NCBI GenBank assembly: GCA_947458415.1
Contig: CANGZG010000008.1
Location: forward strand, 1 to 25,227
Direction of reading: 5' to 3'
DNA: 25,227 nt
DNA from: Comamonadaceae bacterium
GTDB taxonomy: Bacteria; Pseudomonadota; Gammaproteobacteria; Burkholderiales; Burkholderiaceae_C
The translations under genes and the position numbers were made by a program. How positions within the stretch are numbered: the first letter of the stretch is position 1; the number at the start of each line of letters is the position of its first letter. Under the pieces are notes generated by a model. That model ran no database searches. It saw only the letters and a program-made list of their open reading frames with translations, and had not been told where the DNA came from. Below, in pieces: positions 7,447 through 15,151 of the stretch.

Positions 7447-9144
7447 ATGCAACAGGTTCAGCATGACTTGCTGGCGGCACTGGCTGCGGGCTTAGAAGCC
7501 TTGTCGCCAGGCAGTGGCAACAAGGCCCGTTTTGAAACCCCCAAGGTCGCCTCGCACGGCGACTGGGCCGTGACCGCTGCCATGCAATTGGCCAAACCAC
7601 TCGGGCGCAACCCGCGTGAGTTGGGCGAGCAATTGAAACAAGCATTGCTGTCATCCTCGGCTGGCCAACGGTGGTTGTCTGGCATCGATATCGCCGGGCC
7701 GGGTTTCCTCAACTTGCGGCTGACGCCACAAGCCAAGCAACAAGTGGTGCGCGAGGTGTTGTCATCTGGGGCCGGTTACGGCAGGCAGGCTTCGAACGGT
7801 CAACGCCTGCTGGTGGAATTTGTGTCTGCCAACCCCACCGGTCCATTGCATGTGGGGCATGGCCGACAAGCGGCTTTGGGCGACGCGATTTGCCAATTGT
7901 TCGACACCCAAGGTTGGCAGGTGCACCGCGAGTTTTATTACAACGATGCGGGCGTGCAAATTCAAACGTTGGCGCTGTCTACCCAATGCCGTGCCAAAGG
8001 CATCAAACCTGGGGATGCGCCATGGCCAGAAAACGCTTACAACGGTGAATACATCGCTGACATCGCGCGGGATTTTTTGGCAAAAAAAACCGTGACGGCA
8101 GACGATCGCCAAGTGACGGCCAACGCCGACGTGAATGACTTGGACAACATCCGTGAATTTGCCGTGGCCTACTTGCGCCACGAGCAAGACTTGGACTTGC
8201 AGGCCTTTCAGGTCAAGTTTGACCAGTACTACCTGGAGTCCAGTCTTTACACCGATGGCAAAGTGGGCCAAGCCGTGGCTTCAATGCAAGCGTCTGGCCA
8301 CACCTATGAACAAGACGGCGCCTTGTGGTTGCGATCCACAGACTTTGGTGACGACAAAGACCGCGTGATGCGCAAGTCTGACGGCAACTACACCTATTTC
8401 GTGCCCGATGTGGCCTACCACTTGGCCAAATGGCAGCGGGGTTTCACCAAGGTCATCAACATCCAAGGCACGGACCACCATGGCACCATCGCACGCGTGC
8501 GGGCAGGCGTGCAAGCCGCTTCTCAGCAGCAAGGTTTGAACATTCCCAAGGGTTACCCGGATTATGTGTTGCACACCATGGTGCGGGTCATGCGTGGCGG
8601 CGAAGAAGTGAAAATTTCCAAACGCGCCGGCAGCTACGTGACCTTGCGCGATTTGATTGACTGGACCAGCAAAGACGCGGTGCGGTTCTTTTTGCTCAGC
8701 CGCAAAGCCGACACCGAGTATGTGTTTGACGTCGATTTGGCACGCGCCAAAAACAATGAAAACCCGGTCTATTACGTGCAGTATGCGCACGCGCGCATTT
8801 GCTCTATCTTGGCCACATGGGCGGCGCAATCGGGCATGCAAGAACAGCAACTGACTGCTGTCGATTTGACGCCATTGGACAGCCCGCCCGCGCTCGCGTT
8901 GATGATGTTGTTGTCGCGTTACCCGCAAATGCTGGCGCAAGCCACTGCCGATTTGGCCCCGCATGATGTGACGTTTTATTTGCGCGATTTGGCCGCTTGC
9001 TACCACAGCTATTACGATGCGGAACGTATCTTGGTGGAGGATGCCGCCACCAGAGACGCTCGGGTGGCATTGATCAAAGCCACCGCGCAAGTCTTGGGCA
9101 ATGGTTTGTCGCTGTTGGGTGTGGTCGCGCCCAGCAGCATGTGA
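7447..9144 (+). CDS. argS: Arginyl-tRNA synthetase
   Basis: 565 residues, class I aminoacyl-tRNA synthetase that charges tRNA-Arg with arginine in the cytoplasm. The N-terminal Add-1 domain (about 1-100) is followed by LLVEFVSANPTGPLHVGHGR, whose HVGH (135-138) is the HIGH signature. NIQGTDHHGTIARV lies in the catalytic core. KISKRAG at 389-395 is the KMSKS-like loop; ArgS enzymes often have a degenerate form here. The C-terminal anticodon-binding DALR region runs to the end (YYVQYAHARICSIL, then LRDLAACYHSYYDAERIL). ATG 7447 follows the barrel gene by 9 bases and has no strong Shine-Dalgarno, consistent with coupling or readthrough. The next gene starts 11 bases after the stop. Confidence 0.98.
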   Translation: MQQVQHDLLAALAAGLEALSPGSGNKARFETPKVASHGDWAVTAAMQLAKPLGRNPRELGEQLKQALLSSSAGQRWLSGIDIAGPGFLNLRLTPQAKQQVVREVLSSGAGYGRQASNGQRLLVEFVSANPTGPLHVGHGRQAALGDAICQLFDTQGWQVHREFYYNDAGVQIQTLALSTQCRAKGIKPGDAPWPENAYNGEYIADIARDFLAKKTVTADDRQVTANADVNDLDNIREFAVAYLRHEQDLDLQAFQVKFDQYYLESSLYTDGKVGQAVASMQASGHTYEQDGALWLRSTDFGDDKDRVMRKSDGNYTYFVPDVAYHLAKWQRGFTKVINIQGTDHHGTIARVRAGVQAASQQQGLNIPKGYPDYVLHTMVRVMRGGEEVKISKRAGSYVTLRDLIDWTSKDAVRFFLLSRKADTEYVFDVDLARAKNNENPVYYVQYAHARICSILATWAAQSGMQEQQLTAVDLTPLDSPPALALMMLLSRYPQMLAQATADLAPHDVTFYLRDLAACYHSYYDAERILVEDAATRDARVALIKATAQVLGNGLSLLGVVAPSSM

Positions 9145-9155
9145 AGGTGAATCTG

Positions 9156-9749
9156 ATGAAAGCAACTGGGTCAGCGCAACGCGGCAACACCTTGGTGGGG
9201 TTCATTTTGGGCTTGGTGGTGGGCTTGCTCGTGGCCTTGGTGGTCGCGGTGTATGTCACGAAAGTCCCGATCCCTTTCATGAACAAGGGCTTGACGCGCA
9301 ACGCGGAACAAGACGCGGCCGAAGAAAAGAAAAACAAGGACTGGGACCCGAACGCGCCGCTCTATGGCAAGAGTCCTGCCAACAATGCGCCTGCAGACAA
9401 CGCCAAGCCCAGCAAGCCCAGCGAACCACCCGGGACTGCTGAACCGGCACCTGCCGCATCCTCCGAAGACCCCTTGGGCGACTTGGCTGCCAGCAAAGCA
9501 CAACAAACCGAGGCGTTTCAGTATTTCGTTCAGGCTGGCGCGTTTGTTTCCAGCGCCGACGCCGAAGGCCAGCGTGCCAAGCTGGCGCTGGGGGGATTTG
9601 ACCCGGTCATTTCCCAGCGGGAACAAGACAGCAAAATCATCTACCGTGTGCGCTTGGGACCGTTTGACAGCAAGTCACAGGCTGAACAAATCCAAGCGCA
9701 ATTGAAATCCAACAAATTTGAATCTGCACTGATACGGGTGCAACGCTAA
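9156..9749 (+). CDS. Membrane-anchored SPOR-domain protein (FtsN-like)
   Basis: 197 residues from ATG 9156, supported by AAGGTG six bases upstream. Layout: short cytoplasmic N-terminus, one membrane segment at ~12-34 (LVGFILGLVVGLLVALVVAV), a charged then Pro/Ala-rich periplasmic linker (~45-110), and a C-terminal SPOR domain (~120-197: FQYFVQAGAFVSSADAEGQR, IYRVRLGPFDSKSQAEQ, ending ALIRVQR). SPOR domains bind peptidoglycan stripped of stem peptides, usually at the division septum, so an FtsN-like cell-division or septal role is likely. Orthology to FtsN is not shown. The open frame continues upstream to 8997, but that part lies inside argS and lacks family character. It lies between argS and dsbA, a common order in Burkholderiales as I recall. 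Confidence 0.85.
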   Translation: MKATGSAQRGNTLVGFILGLVVGLLVALVVAVYVTKVPIPFMNKGLTRNAEQDAAEEKKNKDWDPNAPLYGKSPANNAPADNAKPSKPSEPPGTAEPAPAASSEDPLGDLAASKAQQTEAFQYFVQAGAFVSSADAEGQRAKLALGGFDPVISQREQDSKIIYRVRLGPFDSKSQAEQIQAQLKSNKFESALIRVQR

Positions 9750-9766
9750 CCTCGAAAGGCTGGAAC

Positions 9767-10420
9767 ATGAAACGTCGTCAATTCACCGCAGCGGCCAGTG
9801 CCACCATGGCCACTGCGCTGTATGCGCCTTGGCAAAACGCTTTGGCGCAAGCCCCTTCATTCAAAGCCGGCACCGACTATTTGGTGCTGTCCAAGCCGAT
9901 CACCACCGATGCGCCCAAAGGCAAAGTGGAGGTGTTGGAATTCTTTTGGTACAACTGCCCGCACTGCAACGCGTTTGAACCCTCGCTGAGCGCGTGGAGC
10001 AAAAAATTGGGCAAGGATGTGGCTTTAAAGCGGGTGCCCGTGCGCTTTCGTGACACGTTTGAGCCCCAACAACGCGCCTATTACGTGCTCGAAGCGCTGG
10101 GCAAGGTGGAGGAGCTGCAAAGCAAGATGTTCGCTGCCATTCATGTGGAAAAGCAAACCTTGGACAAGCTGGACAGCTTGACGGTCTGGGCCGAAAAAAA
10201 TGGCATACCGGCGGCCAAATTCACCGAGCTGTTCAATTCATTTTCTGTGGTCGGCAAGGCCAAGCGGGCAGCGCAATTGCAAGAGCAATTCAAAGTCGAA
10301 GGCGTTCCCGCGTTGGGCATCGGTGGGCGTTTTTATGTCGACGGCAGTTTGGCCGGCAGCATGGAGCGGGCTCTGCAAATCACCGATTTTTTGATCAACG
10401 AGATCCGCAAAGGCCGCTGA
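9767..10420 (+). CDS. dsbA: Periplasmic thiol:disulfide oxidase DsbA
   Basis: 217 residues. It introduces disulfide bonds into periplasmic proteins and is reoxidised by DsbB (not in the window). Signal peptide at ~1-28 ends ALAQA; it starts MKRRQFT, with a twin-arginine followed by x-Phe, which resembles a Tat signal. The thioredoxin fold follows: VEVLEFFWYNCPHCNAFEP with the C64-P-H-C67 active site typical of DsbA, and the cis-proline loop EGVPALGIGG near the C-terminus. ATG 9767 has an AAAGG ribosome site about 8 bases upstream. It lies 17 bases after the SPOR gene, so it probably shares the argS transcript. It ends just before the inverted repeat that precedes lptA. Confidence 0.95.
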   Translation: MKRRQFTAAASATMATALYAPWQNALAQAPSFKAGTDYLVLSKPITTDAPKGKVEVLEFFWYNCPHCNAFEPSLSAWSKKLGKDVALKRVPVRFRDTFEPQQRAYYVLEALGKVEELQSKMFAAIHVEKQTLDKLDSLTVWAEKNGIPAAKFTELFNSFSVVGKAKRAAQLQEQFKVEGVPALGIGGRFYVDGSLAGSMERALQITDFLINEIRKGR

Positions 10421-10430
10421 ACGTCGCTCC

Positions 10431-10461
10431 AGACATTGCCCCTACAATGCGGGCAATGTCT
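10431..10461 (+). promoter_or_regulatory. Perfect 11-bp inverted repeat with a TACAAT in the loop, upstream of lptA
   Basis: AGACATTGCCC (10431-10441) and GGGCAATGTCT (10451-10461) are perfect reverse complements separated by CTACAATGC. No U-tract follows, so it is not a normal intrinsic terminator. TACAAT (10443-10448) spans the loop and could be a -10 element for lptA. The DNA palindrome would then be an operator over the promoter. If transcribed from dsbA, it would instead be a strong RNA hairpin 20 bases before the lptA start codon. The structure is seen; the role is inferred. Confidence 0.55.
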
Positions 10462-10481
10462 GCCACAGCAATTTCCGTGCC

Positions 10482-11030
10482 TTGAAAAACCTTCTTCTCC
10501 TCATTTGTCTGTTCATCCTGCCGCTGACACCCGCGCTGGCAGAAAAAGCCGACCGCAAAAAACCTTTGAATGTCGAGGCGGACAACCTCGAGCATGACGA
10601 ACTCAAGCAAACCAGCATATTCACTGGCAAAGTCTTGGCGACCAAGGGCACCATCGTCATGCGCGGAGACAAATTGGAAGTGCGGCAAGACCCGGATGGT
10701 TACCAATACGGCCTGATCAAACCCGCACCCGGCCAGCGCGGCTTCTTTCGCCAAAAACGCGAAGGCGTGGAGGAATGGATCGAAGGCGAAGGCGAGTTGA
10801 TTGAATACGACGGCAAAGCGGATCGACTGACCTTGCTCGGCCGCGCCGAATTCAGGCGTTACCGCGGCACGGTGTTGAGCGACCAGATGACCGGCCAGCG
10901 CATCATTTATGAAAACCTGAGCGACCAATTCACGGTGGACGGTGTGGTCGGCGGCGTGAAGTCTGCCAACAGCAGTGGCCGCATTCGCGCGGTGCTCACG
11001 CCGAAAAATGACGATGAGGCGGTCAAGTAA
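10482..11030 (+). CDS. lptA: LPS transport periplasmic protein LptA
   Basis: 182 residues. LptA forms the periplasmic bridge that carries lipopolysaccharide from the LptBFGC complex to LptD at the outer membrane. A signal peptide is clear (MKNLLLLICLFILPLTPALA, cleaved before EKADR). The mature part shows the OstA/LptA beta-jellyroll text: KPLNVEADNLEHDELKQTS-FTGKV, GTIVMRGDKLEVRQD, WIEGEGELIEYDGKADRLTL, GTVLSDQMTGQRIIYE. The start is TTG 10482: no in-frame ATG or GTG precedes it within the gap, and it gives a proper signal peptide. A short ATG-initiated frame (10447-10485) ends in TGA overlapping this TTG and might couple its translation. The stop overlaps the lptB ATG (TAATG). Neither lptC nor kdsC is adjacent; dsbA lies upstream instead. 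Confidence 0.92.
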   Translation: MKNLLLLICLFILPLTPALAEKADRKKPLNVEADNLEHDELKQTSIFTGKVLATKGTIVMRGDKLEVRQDPDGYQYGLIKPAPGQRGFFRQKREGVEEWIEGEGELIEYDGKADRLTLLGRAEFRRYRGTVLSDQMTGQRIIYENLSDQFTVDGVVGGVKSANSSGRIRAVLTPKNDDEAVK

Positions 11031-11788
11031 TGACGGTGACTGACCAGGCAGGCGGCCTGCTGGTCCGGCATTTGCAAAAGTCATACGTGGGCCGCCAAGT
11101 GGTGCAAGACGTGTCGGTGCACGTCAACAAGGGCGAAGTGGTGGGCTTGCTCGGCCCGAATGGCGCGGGCAAAACCACATCGTTTTACATGATCGTCGGC
11201 CTGGTGCGTGCCGACGGCGGCAGCATCACCATCGACGGTGTGGCGGTCGAGCATTTGCCGATTCACCGACGTGCGCGCATGGGCTTGAGTTACTTGCCGC
11301 AAGAGGCCTCTATTTTTCGCAAACTCAATGTGGCTGACAACGTGCGTGCCGTGTTGGAATTGCAAACCGATGGCCAAAACCGCCCTTTGACCAAGGCAGA
11401 GATTGAACAACGGCTCACCGGTTTGTTGCAAGAACTGCGCATCGAACATTTGCGCGAATCGGCGGCGTTGTCTTTGTCTGGCGGAGAACGCCGTCGGGTG
11501 GAAATTGCCAGGGCATTGGCCACACAGCCCAAGTACATCTTGCTAGACGAGCCTTTCGCAGGCATCGATCCGATCGCCGTGTTGGAGATTCAGCGCATCA
11601 TCAGTTTTCTCAAGGCCAAGGGCATTGGCGTGTTGATCACTGACCACAATGTGCGCGAGACTTTGGGTATTTGCGACCATGCGGCGATCATCAGCGAAGG
11701 TCGGGTGCTGGCCGAGGGCAAGCCGCAAGAGATCATCCACAACCCCGAGGTACGCCGGGTGTACCTGGGTGAAAATTTCCGCATGTAA
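11030..11788 (+). CDS. lptB: LPS export ABC transporter ATPase LptB
   Basis: 252 residues, cytoplasmic ATPase that powers LPS extraction by LptFGC. All ABC motifs are present: Walker A GPNGAGKTT (42-50), Q-loop LPQEASIF (Q91), signature LSGGERRR (149-156), Walker B YILLDEPFAGIDP (169-181) and H-loop ITDHNVRE (H206). The LptB-typical C-terminus EVRRVYLGENFRM is intact. ATG 11030 overlaps the lptA stop by one base, so the two are translationally coupled. rpoN follows after 15 bases, the standard proteobacterial order. Confidence 0.98.
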   Translation: MTVTDQAGGLLVRHLQKSYVGRQVVQDVSVHVNKGEVVGLLGPNGAGKTTSFYMIVGLVRADGGSITIDGVAVEHLPIHRRARMGLSYLPQEASIFRKLNVADNVRAVLELQTDGQNRPLTKAEIEQRLTGLLQELRIEHLRESAALSLSGGERRRVEIARALATQPKYILLDEPFAGIDPIAVLEIQRIISFLKAKGIGVLITDHNVRETLGICDHAAIISEGRVLAEGKPQEIIHNPEVRRVYLGENFRM

Positions 11789-11803
11789 GGCCAAGGACGC
11801 AGC

Positions 11804-13387
11804 ATGAAGCAAGGCCTCTCACTGCGCGTCTCGCAACACCTGGCACTCACGCCGCAGTTGCAGCAATCGATCCGGTTACTGCAACTCTCGACGCTCGAGT
11901 TAAGCCAAGAAATCGAACAAATGCTTGACGACAACCCGTTTCTGGAAAAAGAAATGGAAGACTTGGCGCCCCGTGAGGACTTTGGCCTCGACAAACAAGA
12001 CGCGGTCGCGGCCCCCAGCGATGCCGACAACGACATCGATACATGGGACGGCCCGATGGACCGGGTGAGCGAGGTGCGGGTCGAGACGGCCAGCGAGGCG
12101 CCAGATGCCCCCTTGGATGCGGCAGGTGTGGCTGAAAGCTGGGATGGTGATGGCAGCGTTGACTTCTCGCCAGACGACAGCGAATGGGGGGGTGACGCGC
12201 CCGCGCGAAATCAGCAAAACAACGATGACGAAAAAGCGCAGGCCACGGAATTGGCGCGCAACCAAGAATCGCTCACCGCTTTTTTGCACCGACAAGCTTT
12301 GTCATTGCGGTTGGACGATACCGACCGCGCGGCTTTGCGCTTTCTGATCGAATCGTTGAACGATGACGGTTACTTGGAAGACAGTTTCGAGACCTTGGCA
12401 GAGAGCTTGGCCGGCGACGACATCGAGCAATGCGAAGAGTTGGTTCACCGTTTTCAAGTGGCGTTGGGCTTGTTGCAAAGCTTGGAGCCCACCGGTGTGG
12501 GTGCGCGCGATTTGGGTGAATGTTTGCGTTTGCAATTGCAAGCGATACCGGCCGACAGCGAAGAGCGCGCAGCGGTTCGCCAAACGGCGTTGGCCATTTG
12601 CAAGCAACCGCTGGAGTTGTTGGCCAAGCGCGATGTCAAGCGGCTTGTGCCAGCGATCGGTGCCACCGAGCAAGAAGTGAAATTGGCAATCGCATGGATT
12701 GCGCGACTGGAGCCCAAGCCCGGGCGACGCTTCATCGATGTCGAGCGCAATGTGGTGGTGCCAGATGTGCTGGTGACAGCCAGTGGTGTCGACAGACAAG
12801 GCTTGCCGCAGTTTCGCGCCATGCTCAACCCGGAAGTGATGCCGCGTTTGAAGGTCAATGACATTTATGCCAACGCCTTGAAGGGCAGCAAAGGCGACAG
12901 CCACGCCGGGCTGCAACAACGTTTGCAAGAAGCGCGTTGGATGATCAAAAACATCCAGCAAAGGTTTGACACCATCTTGCGGGTCAGCAACGCGATCACG
13001 CAACGTCAGCGCAGTTTTTTCATACACGGCGAACTTGCCATGAAACCCATGGTGTTGCGTGAAATCGCAGAAGAACTGGGTTTGCATGAGTCAACCATCA
13101 GTCGCGTGACCACGGCCAAATACATGCACACCCCTTACGGCACGTACGAATTGAAATATTTTTTCGGCTCGGGTTTGGGCACCGACAGTGGCAACAACGC
13201 GTCCAGCACCGCGGTGCGTGCGCTGATCAAACAATTGATTGCCAGCGAGAACCCGAAAAAACCGTTGTCGGACAACCAGTTGTCCGACATGCTCAAGGAG
13301 CAAGGCATCGATTGCGCCAGACGCACTGTCGCCAAGTACCGAGAAGCTTTGCGCATCGCGCCGACCAACCTGCGTAAAACGCTGTGA
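11804..13387 (+). CDS. rpoN: RNA polymerase sigma-54 factor
   Basis: 527 residues. It directs RNA polymerase to -24/-12 promoters that need AAA+ activators. Region I is present at the N-terminus (MKQGLSLRVSQHLALTPQLQQSIRLLQLSTLEL). A long acidic region II follows (~55-150, rich in Asp/Glu). The core-binding region comes next, then the helix-turn-helix (LREIAEELGLHESTISRVTTAKYMHTPYG, from ~418). The RpoN box ARRTVAKYRE is at 505-514 and reads the -24 element. Region II is on the long side compared with E. coli (477 residues in total). The stop overlaps the start of the methyltransferase gene (GTGA). The hpf/ptsN/hprK genes that often follow rpoN are not here. Confidence 0.98.
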   Translation: MKQGLSLRVSQHLALTPQLQQSIRLLQLSTLELSQEIEQMLDDNPFLEKEMEDLAPREDFGLDKQDAVAAPSDADNDIDTWDGPMDRVSEVRVETASEAPDAPLDAAGVAESWDGDGSVDFSPDDSEWGGDAPARNQQNNDDEKAQATELARNQESLTAFLHRQALSLRLDDTDRAALRFLIESLNDDGYLEDSFETLAESLAGDDIEQCEELVHRFQVALGLLQSLEPTGVGARDLGECLRLQLQAIPADSEERAAVRQTALAICKQPLELLAKRDVKRLVPAIGATEQEVKLAIAWIARLEPKPGRRFIDVERNVVVPDVLVTASGVDRQGLPQFRAMLNPEVMPRLKVNDIYANALKGSKGDSHAGLQQRLQEARWMIKNIQQRFDTILRVSNAITQRQRSFFIHGELAMKPMVLREIAEELGLHESTISRVTTAKYMHTPYGTYELKYFFGSGLGTDSGNNASSTAVRALIKQLIASENPKKPLSDNQLSDMLKEQGIDCARRTVAKYREALRIAPTNLRKTL

Positions 13388-14715
13388 ATGCATTGTCATT
13401 GTTTGTCCCCTGTGCCGCCGGGGTAGAGGCTTATTTGGCCAGTGAAGTGGCGCAAATCACCGGTCTGCCGGCCACCGCCATGCAAACCTTGCGAGGGGGT
13501 GTGCAATTGCAAGCGTCCTGGCGCGAGGCGTTGTTGTTGAACCTGCACAGCCGCTTGGGCATGCGGGTGTTGATTCAGTTGGCGCATGCGCCGTATGCCA
13601 ACGAGCAAGCCATTTATGACGCGGCGCTGGCCGTGCCTTGGGAAATGTGGTTCACGCCGCGAGAAACGTTTCGCATCGATGTGACCGCGCAGCACAGTCC
13701 GCTCAAGAGCCTCAACTTTGCCGCGCTGCGCGTCAAAGATGCGGTGGCAGACCGGTTTCGTGACAAGACCGGCGTGCGCCCCGATGTCGACACACAACAG
13801 CCGGCGGTGCGCGTGCATTTGCATTTGAGTGAAACACACCAGACCCTGTACTTGGACACCACGGGCGACCCCTTGTTCAAACGTGGCTGGCGTGAAGACA
13901 AGGGCGACGCACCGTTGAAAGAAACCTTGGCCGCCGCCATGCTGGCCGCCAGTGGTTGGAGCATGTCCCCGGTGTATGCGCCCGGTGAAACCCGTCCGCA
14001 GACATTGCCTTTGGCGGGTGTGGCGCAAGGCTTGCCGTTGTATGACCCTTGTTGCGGCAGCGGCACCATCGCCATTGAGGCCGCACAAATTGCGTGCCGC
14101 ATTGCCGCCGGTGGTCAACGGCGATTTGGTTTTGAGCGCTTGCGCTTGTTTGATGCACATGTGTGGCAACAACTCAAGGAGCAAGCGGTGGACCAACAAT
14201 GCCCGCCCCGTGCCCCGGTGTTTGGCAGTGATGTCGCGTTTCGCATGGTTGACTTTGCACGCAGAAACGGCGAGCGGGCCGGCGTGTCGCATGCCATCGA
14301 ATGGCGCGGTGGCGACGCATTGCAACGCATGCCACCCGGCGACACACCCGGGTTGATGTTGGTCAACCCGCCTTACGGTGAACGCATCGACACCGCCGGT
14401 GTGGCGGGCAGCTCGCGTCAAGGCAGACCCGCCCCATCCGTGCCATCGCACGCGGCGCCGCTGGCAGGCCGTGAAAGCGGGCAAGTGCAAGACGGTGGAG
14501 ATTTCTTTTTGCAACTGTCCAGCCATTGGAAAAAACATTACGCCGGATGGCGCGCCTGGGTGTTGACGCCGGACTTGAAACTGCCCGGTCGCATGCGCTT
14601 GAAAGAGTCGCGCAAAGTCCCGATGTGGAACGGTCCGATCGAATGCCGCCTGTTTCGATTTGACATGCGTGCAGCGTCCGCACCTGAGCCTTTGAATGAC
14701 CACCACGCCAACTGA
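13384..14715 (+). CDS. THUMP-domain 23S rRNA guanine-N2 methyltransferase (RlmL N-terminal type)
   Basis: 443 residues from GTG 13384, overlapping the rpoN stop by four bases. Layout: N-terminal ferredoxin-like/THUMP region (to ~165; LSLFVPCAAGVEAYLASEVAQI), then a Rossmann methyltransferase with motif I YDPCCGSGTIAIEAA (DPCCGSG 221-227) and the catalytic NPPYGER (328-334) of N2-guanine methyltransferases. By family it resembles the N-terminal half of RlmL, which makes m2G2445 in 23S rRNA; the RlmK half is absent, as is common for stand-alone forms. Residues ~335-370 (GSSRQGRPAPSVPSHAAP and on) are a low-complexity insertion before DFFLQLSSHWKKHYAGW. The PIN gene begins inside its last 20 bases. 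Confidence 0.9.
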   Translation: MNALSLFVPCAAGVEAYLASEVAQITGLPATAMQTLRGGVQLQASWREALLLNLHSRLGMRVLIQLAHAPYANEQAIYDAALAVPWEMWFTPRETFRIDVTAQHSPLKSLNFAALRVKDAVADRFRDKTGVRPDVDTQQPAVRVHLHLSETHQTLYLDTTGDPLFKRGWREDKGDAPLKETLAAAMLAASGWSMSPVYAPGETRPQTLPLAGVAQGLPLYDPCCGSGTIAIEAAQIACRIAAGGQRRFGFERLRLFDAHVWQQLKEQAVDQQCPPRAPVFGSDVAFRMVDFARRNGERAGVSHAIEWRGGDALQRMPPGDTPGLMLVNPPYGERIDTAGVAGSSRQGRPAPSVPSHAAPLAGRESGQVQDGGDFFLQLSSHWKKHYAGWRAWVLTPDLKLPGRMRLKESRKVPMWNGPIECRLFRFDMRAASAPEPLNDHHAN

Positions 14716-15139
14716 GCGGCCTTGCGTGGTGTTGGACACCAATGTCTTGTTGGACATGTGGGTGTTTCAAGACACCCACACCGCGCTGGTCCATGACCAT
14801 GTGAAGCAAGCCAAGGTGCATTGGCTGGTCACAGCGGCCATGCGCGAGGAATTGCTGCGCGTCCTGGGCTATGCGCACATCGTGCCACGCTTGGCGAAAC
14901 TCTCTGTGACAGCGGTCGAGGTATTGGCTGAGTTTGACCGTTGGTCGCAGATGCAACCGACGGCAGCTCGCGCGCCCTATGTATGCAAAGACGAGGACGA
15001 TCAAAAATTCATTGACTTGGCGGTGGCGCACCGTGCCCACTTGGTCAGCAAAGACAAACAAGTGTTGCGCCTGACCCATCGTTTGGCCAGGTTGGGCGTG
15101 CCAGTCACCAGCGTTTACAGTTTGGCGGATGCCAAATGA
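14696..15139 (+). CDS. PIN-domain putative ribonuclease (toxin-like), no antitoxin seen
   Basis: 147 residues. The fold is a PIN nuclease: VVLDTNVLLDMW with D14 and N16, an acidic pair E51/E52 in MREELLRVL, KDEDDQKFIDLAV with D101/D102, and LVSKDKQVL with D120. These acidic residues would hold Mg2+ for RNA cleavage. Such proteins are often labelled toxin components of the COG1569 type. No partner antitoxin ORF flanks it: upstream is the rRNA methyltransferase, which it overlaps by 20 bases, and 12 bases downstream is the pterin dehydratase. Tight coupling to an rRNA-modifying enzyme suggests a housekeeping RNA role rather than a mobile toxin, but that is inference. Start ATG 14696; no strong ribosome site is seen. 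Confidence 0.8.
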   Translation: MTTTPTERPCVVLDTNVLLDMWVFQDTHTALVHDHVKQAKVHWLVTAAMREELLRVLGYAHIVPRLAKLSVTAVEVLAEFDRWSQMQPTAARAPYVCKDEDDQKFIDLAVAHRAHLVSKDKQVLRLTHRLARLGVPVTSVYSLADAK

Positions 15140-15151
15140 CCAGGAGCGCAG

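Noticed and set aside
8997..9155. N-terminal extension of the SPOR-domain protein into argS
   Set aside because: The extension has no family-like sequence; ATG 9156 has a ribosome site and is followed directly by the membrane anchor.
10431..10461. The lptA palindrome as a dsbA terminator
   Set aside because: No U-tract follows the right arm.
13396..14757. A long open frame (453 codons) on the - strand, antisense to the RlmL-type gene
   Set aside because: The translation is rich in His, Gln, Arg and Gly without family motifs, while the + strand frame has complete methyltransferase motifs. It is an antisense shadow.
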